Assembly (NCBI GenBank): GCA_032173965.1
Contig: CM063295.1
Location: 682,001 to 746,000, forward strand
Length of the DNA: 64,000 bases
Origin: Sitta carolinensis
Lineage: Eukaryota; Chordata; Aves; Passeriformes; Sittidae
Reading direction: 5' to 3'
In this document: positions 1 through 11,224 of the stretch, piece by piece
How positions within the stretch are numbered: the stretch's first letter is position 1
How the letters are laid out: every line of letters begins with the position of its first letter
The notes under the pieces: model-generated
Told to the model about the DNA's origin: nothing
The model's input: the letters and a program-made list of their open reading frames with translations, nothing else
Databases searched by the model: none
Position numbers and translations under genes: made by a program

Positions 1-3000
1 CACAGGAGCCCAGGGTGGGCACTCTCACCCAAAGAGTAATAAAAAAGAAACTGAGTAAGAGCTGTGTTCATCCAGACTTCACCAGAACCATGGTCTTCAG
101 CAGACCTCCCAGGCACCCAATGCAGTGCTGCCCTCCCAGGCTGCTGTGCAGAGGGTACAAGAGCAGGACAGCCAGGCCTTTTGCAGGGGGCCCTGCTCTC
201 AGCCCTGGGTAAAAATTGGTACCAGTTTCCAGCTTCCCAAGCAAACAGCAATGTTGGCCTGGGCAGGGAGCCCAGAGGCCACAGTGCAAACCAGCAGGGT
301 GATGGCTCCTCCATGCCTGAGCTCCTGTTGGATCCCCGCCAGCACCGCTCCTCCTCGGGGCCCTGTCCCATTCCCTCCACAGCCCAGAAGAACAGCCTGG
401 ACCTAACTGTTCTGAACTGGCAGAGACCAGCTGAACTCCTGCACCCACTGCAAAAGCCCAGAGCAACCCTCTGCCATGCCATGAGACAGCCCCCCCGTTC
501 ACTCCCACTTCTGCTAATCCCCAGCTCCCTGCTGTTTCCCAGTGCTCATTCCTACTTCTCCTAACTCCCCACTCAGGGTCAGCTCTGTTCTCCATTCCCA
601 GACTGGCATTTGTTGAAGGACTACATTTCTCCAAAGTGCCCTTCCTTTCTCTGCACTCCAAAGTATTAAAGCCCCTCCATCTTCCTGGAGCTCAGACCGA
701 ATCCACTGGCCAGACTCCAAAGGAAATATTTTATAAGTTTGTTGTACAGTTTCAGTGGCTCAGCCCCACTGCCAGGATACCCCAACCAGCACCAGAATCT
801 TCTTTAATTATGTTGTGTGTAAAGGAGATCACTCCTTGAGTCTCCAAATACCTGTCTTGGCCTGGATTTGGGGTTGGAAGCAAGGAGACCATGTTCATGA
901 CCCCTTCTGGAGGGCTACACTCCCTTTCAGCATCCAACCTGCACCTGCCCAAGAGCACCCACCCCACAGACCCCAACATTTCTCTTCCACCCTCCACGGC
1001 TCTGCCATCCCACTGCCACCAGAGGTGTTGGTGATGGCCTTTCATCCTTTCCTACAACCAGAGCTGGGAGCATTCTCCAAATATATGCAGGTGGTTTTGG
1101 GACAGTTTCTTGCATGATTGAATATCCCAATGAGTATCCTTCAATAATGGAGAGGTGGTCTTGACATTGCTTTTCCTACCCAACAGCCCCGGTGCCCCTG
1201 GCAGCATTTCTTCCTCCCCACTTCCCATGTGTGTCCTCCTCCCTCTGCTCAGCACTTGGAACCTGAGCTCCCAGCTGGACAACTCTTGCCCACCACAGAA
1301 GTCAAACACAGCCTATATGTGATTATCATCATTACTACAGCAATAATGTCTAGGAAGAAGGCACTGAAATGAAAACCTGGCTTAGGTACACATCATGCTT
1401 ATCATGATGGTCCTTAATGCTTCCAAAATGTAAATACCGATTTCTAGAGCCTTAAAACAACCAACATTTTACAAGATAATGATTCAGCAAGGAAACACTT
1501 CCATCTAAGTGCTGGCATGGCAAGATTGGAGTCTGGGAGATGAAATGTTCTGCTGTAAGGGCCAGGTGACAAAGAATTAGCTGTGGAGACAGCTCCGTGT
1601 AATGACTGAGGCAAAACAAACAGGAGCTGCTGCTTTCTGGAAGGTGGTTTCAAAGGTTCCTTGCATGTTTGCACATCTGAGGCTGGAGGACAGAGGGCGG
1701 GGGCAGCCTTTAATCCGAGATGGAGACAGAGCCACGAGGTGCCTGCCTGAAAGGGCTGTGGGATCCTGCTGCTGCAGGACGGGCTCAGAGACAGCTGGTC
1801 TCTTCCGCAGCGGCCCGAGGGCCAGGAGGAGCGGATCAGCACAGGGCATCCTGTGTCACTGCAGCTGTGTCCCTCCTGACACTCAGAGTGTCCAGAAGAT
1901 ATTCCCTGCTCCCGAGTGACGGCTCCCTGACAGCTGAGCATCGCCCTCGGCACTGGAGGCAGCGCAGGGGGGATGAGGGCAGCTCCCACTGCAAAGCAGT
2001 GACACTTTATTAAGCCCAGGTATTTCAGTCTGCATTTGCTAGGGTTTTATGAGTGTCATTACTACCAACATTTCTTTCTGCTTTAAACAAAATGAGTTCC
2101 TGACACTGAAGAGTAAATATGTGCCAGGGGCAATTAGCAAACACACCGGACAACCTCAGTTCCTGTCAAGACACTTCCACCCAGCCCTGCCAGGAGAGTT
2201 ATCACCTCCTGTCTCAGGAAAACCTATTCCTGTCTCTAAGCATGGTGTCCTTGCCCCTGGGTCTTCAGCCAGTGGCTGCTGCTGCCTTGACAGAGAAGTC
2301 AGGGCCCTGTGCTAAAAATTTGGAAGGATCTCTGGAAGCCTGGATATTCTGACAACATTACAGCTCTATCAGCACGTTCCAAAAGTGGGGTGAGACAGGA
2401 GTGAGCAGCTCAGGGACTGGACTGATACCGCCCCGTGTTTCTTCCCCGATCCACACAAACTCTCGTCAGATCCCAGACAGAGCAGAACTGCAGCCAGGGC
2501 TGCACTGGGGGAGGCACGTGCCCAGACTGCATCAGATGAGAGTTGTTAGGTCAGGATAAACCATTCTGACATCTGAACACACTGTTCTGGAAACACAGGA
2601 AGGCACCTGTACCTCTTCACATGGGATGGCTGGAGCAGTCAGTGCAGGTGAGGATATCTGTGCAGATGCTGACTAACAGCTGGACTTGTGGCCATTCCTC
2701 TCCAGGTTCCTCTCAGGTATTTCAGCTACAGGAGCCCTTTATGTGCCTGTGCTGGTCCTTCCTTGGATGGTCTCTACTCCTTTCAGTTCTCAGCTGATGT
2801 AACTTTCCTTATATTAATGCTTCAGTGTTGTCAACTCAGTCTGCATCCTTCCATTTACATGGGAGGAGGGAACATTACCTCCCACACTAAAAACCAGGAG
2901 ACCCAGCTCCTGACATGGGCCAGCTCTTGCAGGAATATCCATAAATACCACCACTGAAGCCCTTGCAAGAAGAAGGGCATCCTCCAGAGCAGGCAGCAGC

Positions 3001-5290
3001 AGCAATTCAGCTCCAGTAGCTCCATTCTGGGAACCTCTGACTTCCTATAGCTGAGATCCACCTGCACTACACCCTCCCTGTGTGCTTTCCACTGCACCTT
3101 GGGGCAACTCAGTGGGAGATCTGTACCTCAAAACCTCATGGATGGACTGGGAGAAGGGCCATCAGAGGCTGATGGACAAGGGTGGACACATCTCCATGTC
3201 CTTGATCAGCACTGGGATATTGCAGGAGCATAGGAAACTTGCCTGCTGGATGAGACAGACTGACAGGAACTGTGGGGTAAGGACAGCATTTCCATTTCTG
3301 AAGGGAAGAGGCAACAAAGGAAGTAAAGGAGTCACTCCAGGAGACACAAAGAAATTCAGCAGATGGAATATCTGATGTCCATTGAGGAGAAGAGCACCTG
3401 ATTAGAGAAAGCTGAACGTGGCAGGGGCGGAGCAGGAGTCACTCCCAGGACAAACAGTGACAAAACTCACTGCTGAGATTTCTGGAATGTGTGTCTCCTT
3501 CTGCTTTCAGGACCAACATATGCTGTGGGAGAGCCCCAAAGCCTGACACAAGAGCAAGGTGGCTCCAACCCTGTTCCCACAGCTCAGGGCTTTGGTGGCA
3601 GGTGAGCCAATGCCTCAGAAGCCAGAAAAGGATAAGCAGAAGCACAGTAAAGTTTTATCTGGCACATGGGAGTTGCAGGACCAGCTACACACTGTCAGAT
3701 TTCTCTCAGCTCACCAGTCTCATAGCACAGATGTGTCCAGGAACCACCTTGGCTCAGCTCTGGAACCAGCTGCTTCCCATGCTCTGGCTGCTTGCCACCC
3801 CTTGCCCAGGGCTCGGGGAACAGTGAATCTGGGCTGTGGAGCTGCTGCAGAAGAGCTGAGCTGTGTCAAGCCCTTGGCAGGGCCACTCGATCTCTGGCAT
3901 TTTCCAGCAACCTTTCTCTGCTGAGGAAGACCAGCTCCAGCCCTGCCAGAAACTGAAGGGCTCCACAGAGAGCACCTGGTCCAGCCTTGCAGCTGGGTTC
4001 CAACAGACACAGTGTGGCATCAGCTGGTGGATCAAAAAGCCAGATGGGAAGGGGGCAGTGCTACCAGGCCATATCATGGCCACAGACTTACCCATCACAA
4101 CCCCAAAATAGCTACTGGGGAGTGTAAATGGGCTGGGCATTAACCAAAACCACAGTGTTATGGCCAGCCAAGTCAGCTGCTGGGCCAAACCATTGAGGTC
4201 CCATGGCCTTGTGGCACAGAGAAACGAACATCCATAAAACATCCTGTACAAGAGCTCCCGCACCAGCACGCCCAACTCTGACCCAGCAGCTCCACACCTT
4301 CAGTCAAATGGGAAGCCCACGTTCTCCCATTCAAGGTAGAGAAACATTCCTCATTTCTCAGAGGAGATGAGTTATAAACGAAGCACCAAAACTTGTTGCT
4401 ACCAACTGCCAAAACCACAGGAAACGACAGGAAATCTGAACAGTAAGAGCTCTTTACAGATTTCCTCCAAATCCCCTACTTCAAGCCTCCCCAAAGCTTC
4501 AGCTGGAACTAAAGCATGGAAGATGTTTCAATCTGTTCTAAACCTGCTTGTCAAAACAGACTCCTCACAAACACAGCACTACACTCAGGAGCACAAAAAT
4601 CTTGGACAGCTGTGGGAGAGGTCACAACAACACAGCCACGAGCTCTTTGCCAAATGTGTGTTCATATTGTTGCATCCACAATAACTCCATAACTTCCTGT
4701 GATAGTCCTCTGATCTCCCAGAAAGCCATGCAGGATTAAACAGATATTCTGAATTTCCAGAAGTCTTTATCTGCCTGAGGTCTTAGGAAGCTGATGAGCT
4801 GCACTGCCGTGGAGTGAGCAGGCAGAGGAGCTCCCTCAAATCAGCCTCTCAGTATGGACCTAGAAACCAGCACCAAGTTTAACAACTCGTGGTGGCATAA
4901 AGAGGAATCAGCAGGTATCTGAAGAACATACAGCGCCCCACACTTGCTCTCTCTCACCATGAACAGTGAGCAGGCAGATCCATACAGCATTCCCTGACCC
5001 AGCACGTCACCCCTGGCTGTGCTCCCTCTGAGGCCAAGCCTCACTCTGTTCAAGGAGGCTGCCATGCTGCTTGCACTTCTGTATGCAAGCTGCAGGAGTG
5101 CTTGGAATGTAGCAAAGGGATGTAGTGCTGCAGGAGTGTTTGGGAAAGCAGCAAAGAGTGAGCAAGAGCAGAAGGACAGTGAGCTTTGGAGGAGAAATAT
5201 CCTCAACCCAATTCCTTATGTATCTTCCAAAGCCATGCTCCCCTGACAATCCTGCTCATCAGAACACTGTCCCACAACTTCGAATCCGAC
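1..5290. other. Unique DNA, no gene recognised
   Basis: I see no exon, RNA gene or recognisable mobile element here. Open frames reach about 200 codons (68-661 minus) but have no domain or repeat-like coding pattern that I recognise. The stretch 1310-1640 is more AT-rich and motif-dense than its surroundings, with GATA and TAAT cores, and could be a conserved non-coding element. That is inference from texture only. Confidence 0.55.
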
Positions 5291-5294
5291 TATG

Positions 5295-5316
5295 TTTTTT
5301 GTTTGTTTGTTTGTTT
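5295..5316. repeat. (TTTG)n short microsatellite
   Basis: Four to five tandem TTTG/GTTT units are visible. A similar short run lies at 18364-18380. No further function can be read from it. Confidence 0.85.
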
Positions 5317-5929
5317 CTTCAGAAGAAAGCTGATAACCTGAAGACATGCACTTCCCCAAGCAAAGGAGAAGCAACACAAGGTCCCACAGGCGACGTGCTC
5401 AGCAGCACAACATATAAATCAATGCCAGGGCAGAACCCAATCTCTCAGCAGGGCTTTTAACAGAGTTTGCCATTATCCAAATGATGATGGGAACAAACCT
5501 GTCCTTCCAGCAAGCACAACCTTCTTACCTAGAAGATGCCAATGCTGTGGCGAGGTTCTGTTACCTAATCCACATAACAAGTAACCAACTGCTTGTGCTG
5601 GTGGAGTGCTTTGCAGTAACTTTCTCCTTTCTCATGTCCATAGCTATAAAACTCCCCTTGCCCTCCTGTCCCTCTGCAGCTCCCAGTGCTGCACCAAACA
5701 CAGCAGGTGGAAGACAACAAGCACCAGTGTCAATAGGCAGCTGTGGGACACGCACCCCGAGATCAGCCCCTTGTGACAACAATGAAACCCTTCGATTCTC
5801 CAAAGCAGCTCAGCTGTGCAGACCAGGAGCAGAGCGAGCCAGAGGTGGGAAAGGTCACCCATGCATCCCCCTCTCCCCGCTCTGAACCCCTGGGCTCAGT
5901 CAAGCTGTCATGGTTCCTTCTGACCTGAT

Positions 5930-6110
5930 GGAAAGATTTGCATATGCCCTGAAGCCAGCACGACTGACAGCCCTTTCACTGTTATCCTCACTTGTGTAAT
6001 TGCAGCAGCTATTCTTGTATGCTGAAATGTCTAATCTTAGCAAGCCATGGAGCTGCTGGGTAATACAGACCAGCCGGGAATTTCCATGCAATTACTCACC
6101 ACTGCTACTG
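5930..6110. promoter_or_regulatory. Possible enhancer-like patch with POU octamer
   Basis: A perfect octamer core ATTTGCAT lies at 5936-5943. It is followed by an AT-richer segment with several TAAT/ATTA and CAATTA motifs ending near 6110. The octamer is the established POU-domain factor site. That this patch is a functional or conserved element is inference from motif density alone. Confidence 0.25.
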
Positions 6111-7160
6111 GCACTTACTTTGGCTGGTAGAAGTCCTTCTTGTCCGCCGACCCCAGGCTCTGCAAGACACAAAAGACAGATATTTTATTTTTTTTTAACC
6201 CTTTGCCAAGCAAGTATCACTGATGAGGATGTGTGGGGAAGCACTTAAAGAGACACGTATCTTATCTTCCTGCCTGATGGGTCTTAGTGTGCTGGCTGGA
6301 CAGGACAGCTTGGATCTCCAGCCATAGGCAGAGCCCAGAGTAGCCAAAGATGCAAAGATGGAGAGTTAAAGTAGAGGTGAGACAATACATTAGATCTGAA
6401 CCCGATGCACTCAGCCATGTCTGTGTCTTCTGCAGAAGCGTAGTGCCTTGTGTCAGGAGGGGCCTTAAGCCCTTTCAAATCTGCCCATCTAGAAAGAGGA
6501 CAAAGTGCAGTCGTTTGGTGGAGGGGCTGAGCCACCAGCACTGCAAAGATCCTCTGGCAGTCAGGGACTGAGCCCCAGGCCCACAGTTCCTGCCAGGAGC
6601 AGGACAACAAAAATCTTCTGCCAAGAAAACCACATCTGGCCCCAAGCACATGCAAAACCGGGAAGCAGAAACAGCCCTGATGCTCTCTGAGGTTCCCGTC
6701 CCTCCAACTCCATCCCCAGCATGACGGAGTAGAAGTCTGAGAGCACCACAGACAGGCTGTGCCGCGGTCCCCTGTGAGGCTCCAGTGAGGCCAAGCCTCC
6801 CCATGGAGCCCCTGGGGGTGATGGGCAGTGCACAGACCCCACCTGGTGTATGCAGCCAGGTGTGTGCATGGTGCACACAGAGAGTGTGTGGAGGACGGGG
6901 CTGTGTACCCCACAGTATGCATCCCAGTCTCTCCCCCAACACCTTGTCCCAGACGCACCCACAGCAGGGACTGGCCCCCAGCCCTGCTCCAAGGTCCCAG
7001 TGCATGACACGATCTCCCTGAGCACAGAATGGCACCTGCACCAAGCCTGCAGGGCAGGCTGTGCCCAACACAGTGGGATGCTCATGGCAGGCAGTACTGG
7101 GACAGACAGACACAGACCCACCAGACCTGGGTGTCACCAAAGCTGTTGCACTGCCACAGC
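6111..7160. other. Unique DNA, no gene recognised
   Basis: GC-moderate sequence with many overlapping open frames on both strands, for example 6475-7140 minus with 221 codons. None shows a recognisable domain, signal or splice framework. A short A/T run lies at 6182-6197. Confidence 0.5.
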
Positions 7161-7204
7161 TCTCTCCTTCTCTTCTCCTTCTCCTCTTCTTCTCCTTCTG
7201 CTCG
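7160..7204. repeat. Polypyrimidine (TCT/CTT)n tract
   Basis: About 45 bases are almost entirely C and T on the plus strand. The tract creates an artificial leucine run in the plus-strand frame 6850-7728. A second similar tract lies at 23812-23872. Confidence 0.85.
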
Positions 7205-7239
7205 TCCTGGGGATGCTCCTTGTCCGTGCCCCTTGCAGG

Positions 7240-7400
7240 GTGGGGGGCAGTGAGCAGCAGCGCGGGGCGGCCCCCGCCGCCGTCCCTGTCCCCGTGTGCC
7301 GGTGCGTGCAGGCTTGTGGGAACCGCTCGGGCTCCAGGGCGGCTGTTGTAGTTCTGCTCTCTGGTTGCCAGGCAATGGCAAGCTCCAACTCGAAACAGCG
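7240..7400. promoter_or_regulatory. Small CpG/GC-box patch with RFX X-box
   Basis: The segment 7255-7340 is locally CpG-rich and holds a GGGGCGG GC box. Just downstream, 7364-7376 reads GTTGCCAGGCAAT, an almost perfect X-box palindrome (half-sites GTTGCC and GGCAAT with one base between). X-boxes bind RFX factors and are typical of promoters of cilium genes. The sequence shows the motif and the CpG cluster. That this is a live promoter is inference, because no downstream exon could be recognised. Confidence 0.4.
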
Positions 7401-7789
7401 GGAGCAGCAGGGCCGAATGCTAATCAGGCCCGCAAGAGCGATCCCAAAGCTTCCCTTGCCAGCCAAAGCCAGAGAGCTCCCACCAAAGCCAGGGGAGAGA
7501 AGGACCCCAGCTTTTAAGCAGGCAGGGATCCACTGTCACCAAAACATAACCAAAAAGGGAGCTCTGGCCAAGACGGCAAGATGGAAATGTGGTTCTGTGG
7601 TGGGTCACCCTCTCCATGGCATGGAGAAGTTGGTTGGTCACCAGTACAGTGGGGAGACTGTGGCACAGGGAACATCAGTCTGCATGTGTCATGTCCTCAT
7701 GCTCAGCCCAAGGCACACAGAGATCTGAGGCAGAGCTGGGAGCACACAAGGAGCAGCTTCCCTTTTGGGTGAGAAGATCTTTGGAACGG

Positions 7790-8046
7790 CTGGAGCTGTG
7801 CCAGGGGAGGTTTAGGTTGGATCTCAGAGAAAGATGTTTTTCCCCCAGAGGGTGCTGGGAACTGCCCAGGCTCCCCAGGGAATGGGCACTGCCCCGAGGC
7901 TGCCAGAGTTCCAGGAGCCTTTGGACACCGTTCCAGGGATGCCCAGGGTGGGATTGTTGGGATGCCCTGGGCAGGGCCAGGAGTTGCACTGTATGACCCT
8001 TGTGGATCCCTTCCAACTCAGGAAATTTTGTGATTCTGTGGTTCTA
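7790..8046 (+). mobile_element. CR1 LINE 3' fragment
   Basis: The segment follows the CR1 3' region in order: the motif GGGGAGGTTTAGGTTGGAT, the 'contracted' consensus around the gene-product end of ORF2, then TTCCAACTCAGG and the terminal GATTCTGTGG tail. It is truncated at the 5' side, as is usual for CR1, which copies itself from its 3' end. It encodes no intact protein. Confidence 0.9.
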
Positions 8047-8222
8047 AGATGTCACCTGCCCTGGCGTCATGTGTCAACGAGCAAGAGCTCTGAGCAGCCC
8101 CACCGGATGGAGATGGGGACAGCCCCTGGCTGTCCCTGCTGCTCCTCTGACCCCACAGCAGCAAGGAGCTGCAGCAAAGCCCCAGGAATCAATGGCCAGA
8201 CACCAAATTTGGCTCATCCAAC

Positions 8223-8405
8223 ACTGGCACAACCTGCCCAGGTAGGTGGTGGAGTCTTTCCTTGGAGACATCCAAGACCCACTGGACATGGTCCTGGGTG
8301 TCCAGGATAATCCAGGCTAGGTGATCTTGCACTGAGTAGGGGATTGGGCCCAGAGATCTTCAGGAGATCCCCAGATCTCCCAAACCTATCCATGCATTCC
8401 TGAGG
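8223..8405 (+). mobile_element. CR1 LINE 3' fragment, diverged
   Basis: The order CTGCCCAGG, GGTGGTGGAGTC, TTGGAGACATCCAAGACCC, GGACATGGTCCTGGGTG and the AGAGATCTTCAGGAG block matches a second CR1 subtype (the 'TGGACTAGATGATCTCC' type). The terminal tail is eroded. It is older-looking than the copy at 7790. Confidence 0.7.
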
Positions 8406-10195
8406 TAGCAGAAAAATGAGCACAGCAGGAACTGCTCAGGGTGAGTAATGGGACCTGAGTGATGGGAGCTGTCCTGCAAGCCCACAGCACACCCAGGAAC
8501 AGCTCCACTCCTTCCAGCACAGCATTCCCACATGATGTTTCCTTACTTCCTTAAACTTGCACCCAAAACCCAAAGTAGTACTTTTCAAACTATGGATCAG
8601 TTTCAACAAAGTTCATGAGTCACAACAAATTCAGTTCCTTCCTCTCTCTGTGCCAGTGGGTATCACAGAGAACTGCTGATATTTAAAGAGAAATCACCTG
8701 CAAACCACCTTCTCAATACTATTGAAACAACATCTGGAAAAGCTGCACCTCACATAGCCAGACCCTCCATCCAGCCACAGCTGAGGTCCATGGGAATAGC
8801 TCCCATCAATGCTCTAGCCAGTGGAAAATTAAGATTTTAAATGTCTGGGATAAAACAGTGAGGAACTAACTTCACGGAGAGAGAAAAAAAAACCAAACCA
8901 ACAATAAACTAGACAGTGATTACAGCAATGATAAGTCAAAATTACTAATCTTAAAGCTCACAAAGAAAACAGCAAATAAGGAAGAAAATCAGAATTTCAG
9001 CAACATGTCCAAGGAATTGGGTCTGGAGCAAGACCAGGAGCTTTGAATCAGCTGGTAGCTGTACCACCACCCCAAAGTCTGGCCTTGAGCCATTCCTTCC
9101 CACTTTGTGCCTCAGTTTCCCCACATCTCCATGCACAGCCCTTTGCCTCCTTACTCTCTTTCTAGAAGAGAACAGGACCATGCCCAGCAGGCAGATGGAG
9201 TTGCACAGGTCAATACCACCATGCTGCATTTCTCCCTCTTAAGCGAACACAAAACCAAGGTGGCCATTGATCCAGAGAACTCTGGGAGAGTGTCCAGGAA
9301 AGCACAATAATCACCAGCACATGGATCAGAGTTTGCTGGAGGCCTTTCCCAGGGCAAAGACATCACAACATCCTGGCAGGAACTGGGGTACTGAGAAAGC
9401 TCAGAGCCCAGCCTGGGAAGACCCTCCCCAATGGGGGATTAGTGATGGCTTGAAGAGGTTGTGTAGTGTCACACACAAAGGGACAGCAGCTGCAGGACTG
9501 GGACGGTGCCACCAGTGCCACCTCGGTCCCACTGGGTATCACAGCCTCAGCCACATGCACAGGAGGGGAAGATAGGGGAAAAGTGGCCAAGGGAAGGGTG
9601 GGATGTAAAGAAGCAGGATCAGGCAAAGGGAATGTTTCCTGGATATTAGGAAGAATGTCCTGTCACTGGGCTTGAACAGAGTTCCAACACCTCCAAGCGG
9701 GAGGGATAGAGCAGGCTTTACAGCACTCACTAAACAAACCAGTGTAGAGGGGACAGGTTCTGCTCTCCCAGGAGCTGGGACTGGCTTTTCTTTTCCAGCC
9801 TGTGCCTGGGAACTGAAAGAGGCAGAGGAGCAAAAGGTCGACTGGTGTGTTCCTGTGCCTTCTGGGAGGAAAGATCAATTCCTTCTGGACTGAGAGGGGC
9901 TCTGAATGCTTCTACCAATGCAAGCCAATAAAAGCTCACACTCCAGGCAGTGTGCATGGTCTGCTCCTGGATGGTCTCCAGGCTGCTGGGGGAGTGACTG
10001 CTTGTGGCTCCTGAGCATCAGGGCAGAGCTGGGGATGCCAGAGAGGTGCAACTACAATATGGCTCAGCTCCCAAATCAATCTGGGAGCCTCACAGCCTCC
10101 CAGATACCTCCTGCTGCTGCTCAGGGTGCTGGGAGTCCCTAGCCATCCTGAGACAGAGGGAAAGGAGCATCACCCAGCTCGAGTCCCTTGGAGCC
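8406..10195. other. Mostly unique DNA, possible old repeat traces
   Basis: No gene recognised. Positions 8578-8635 read like the terminal part of a hAT-type DNA transposon (CAAACTATGGATCAG then CATGAGTCACAAC), but the match is weak. Positions 9620-9690 contain TGGATATTAGGAAGAATG, which resembles the CR1 ORF2 end, but flanking CR1 sequence is not clear. Confidence 0.4.
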
Positions 10196-10330
10196 CCTCA
10201 CCGCAGCGTGAGTCACCCTCCGGCGGGACCCTCTGCTGCTCCTCGGCGGGACCCACTGCTGCTCTCCTCGCTTGCTCACTTCACTGATGACTCAGGGCTG
10301 AGGAAGCACAGTTTAAGTCACTTAATGAAA
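10195..10330. promoter_or_regulatory. AP-1 pair and a two-unit tandem repeat
   Basis: Two perfect AP-1 sites are present: TGAGTCA at 10209-10215 and TGACTCA at 10288-10294. Between them lies an imperfect direct repeat of 23 and 25 bp (10221-10243 and 10244-10268), each beginning CGGCGGGACC and continuing with CTGCTGCT. AP-1 sites bind FOS/JUN or MAF-type factors. Enhancer function is inference. Confidence 0.35.
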
Positions 10331-10599
10331 TAATTTTTATCAGCTTGTCTTTCTAAAACAAACACCTCAAGCAGGGCTAGCAGCCATCCCCACCCTTTCC
10401 TCCTGAGACACCAAGGTGAGCGACTGTGGGCATGGGCAGCACAGAGGCACCTGTGGGGGCAGGAGCAGCCCCTGGCACATGGCACTGAGCAGGGCAGCCA
10501 CCAGAACTTCCCAGGATATGTGCTCCATCCCTCCAGCGCCCCAGGAGGGCCAGGAGAGGAAGGTGGGACACAAGGGTGCTGTCCCAGGTGATGAATACC

Positions 10600-10738
10600 C
10601 CACCCTGGAAGTCTCCAAGGCCAGGCTGGATGGGGCTTGGAGAAACCAGGGACAATGGTAGGTGCCCAATGGCAAGGGGTGGGACAGGATAAGCCTTAAA
10701 ATCCTTTCCAACCCAAACCACTCCTTGATTCTATGAAT
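10600..10738 (+). mobile_element. CR1 LINE 3' fragment
   Basis: Shows CCTGGAAGTCTCCAAGGCC, GGCTTGGAGAAACC, CCTTTCCAACCCAAACCA and the tail GATTCTATGAAT. The short region corresponding to the 'GTGTCCCTGCCCATGGCAGGG' hairpin is altered to TAGGTGCCCAATGGCAAGGG. It is 5'-truncated. Confidence 0.88.
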
Positions 10739-11224
10739 CTGGGCCAACAGGAACGCTTGAATATGTTTGTTTATTTACACTTTTCAGGCACTAACTAAAC
10801 AATTTTGTGAATTACACAATGTAGGTAAGATAGCAGCCCAGATTCCCTAGGTCAGCTCATCTCCAGAGCCAGCCCTGTTGGTCCCTAGTCAGAATAGCAC
10901 AACATGCTGCAGACAGAAATGATGAGTGATTTAAAGCAGTGTGCCAGATTCCAAAGTTCAGCCATGCTGGGGAGATAACAGACCTGGGGTTGGAAACAAG
11001 GATGTTCATGGTGGTGCTAAGACAGAGGTATTGTTTTATTTATTTCTTCCCGCCAGCAGACATCAATCCTGTTGTAGTTTTTCCTCTCATAAATGTTGCC
11101 AAGCATAATCTTGGCTCATCTTTTTTTCTAGTCAGCGTCCCTGGGAGAACAAAGTTACTAGCAAGGCTGAAGAAGCCTCATGAAATTGTTTAGCAACTAC
11201 ACCAAAATAATCCCCAAAGACCAG

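Noticed and set aside
5270..5290. TTCGAATCC resembling a tRNA T-arm
   Set aside because: No matching acceptor, D or anticodon arms could be found around it.
6850..7728. 292-codon plus frame with a leucine-rich run
   Set aside because: The hydrophobic run is produced by the (CTT/TCT)n tract at 7160-7204. The flanks have no known domain.
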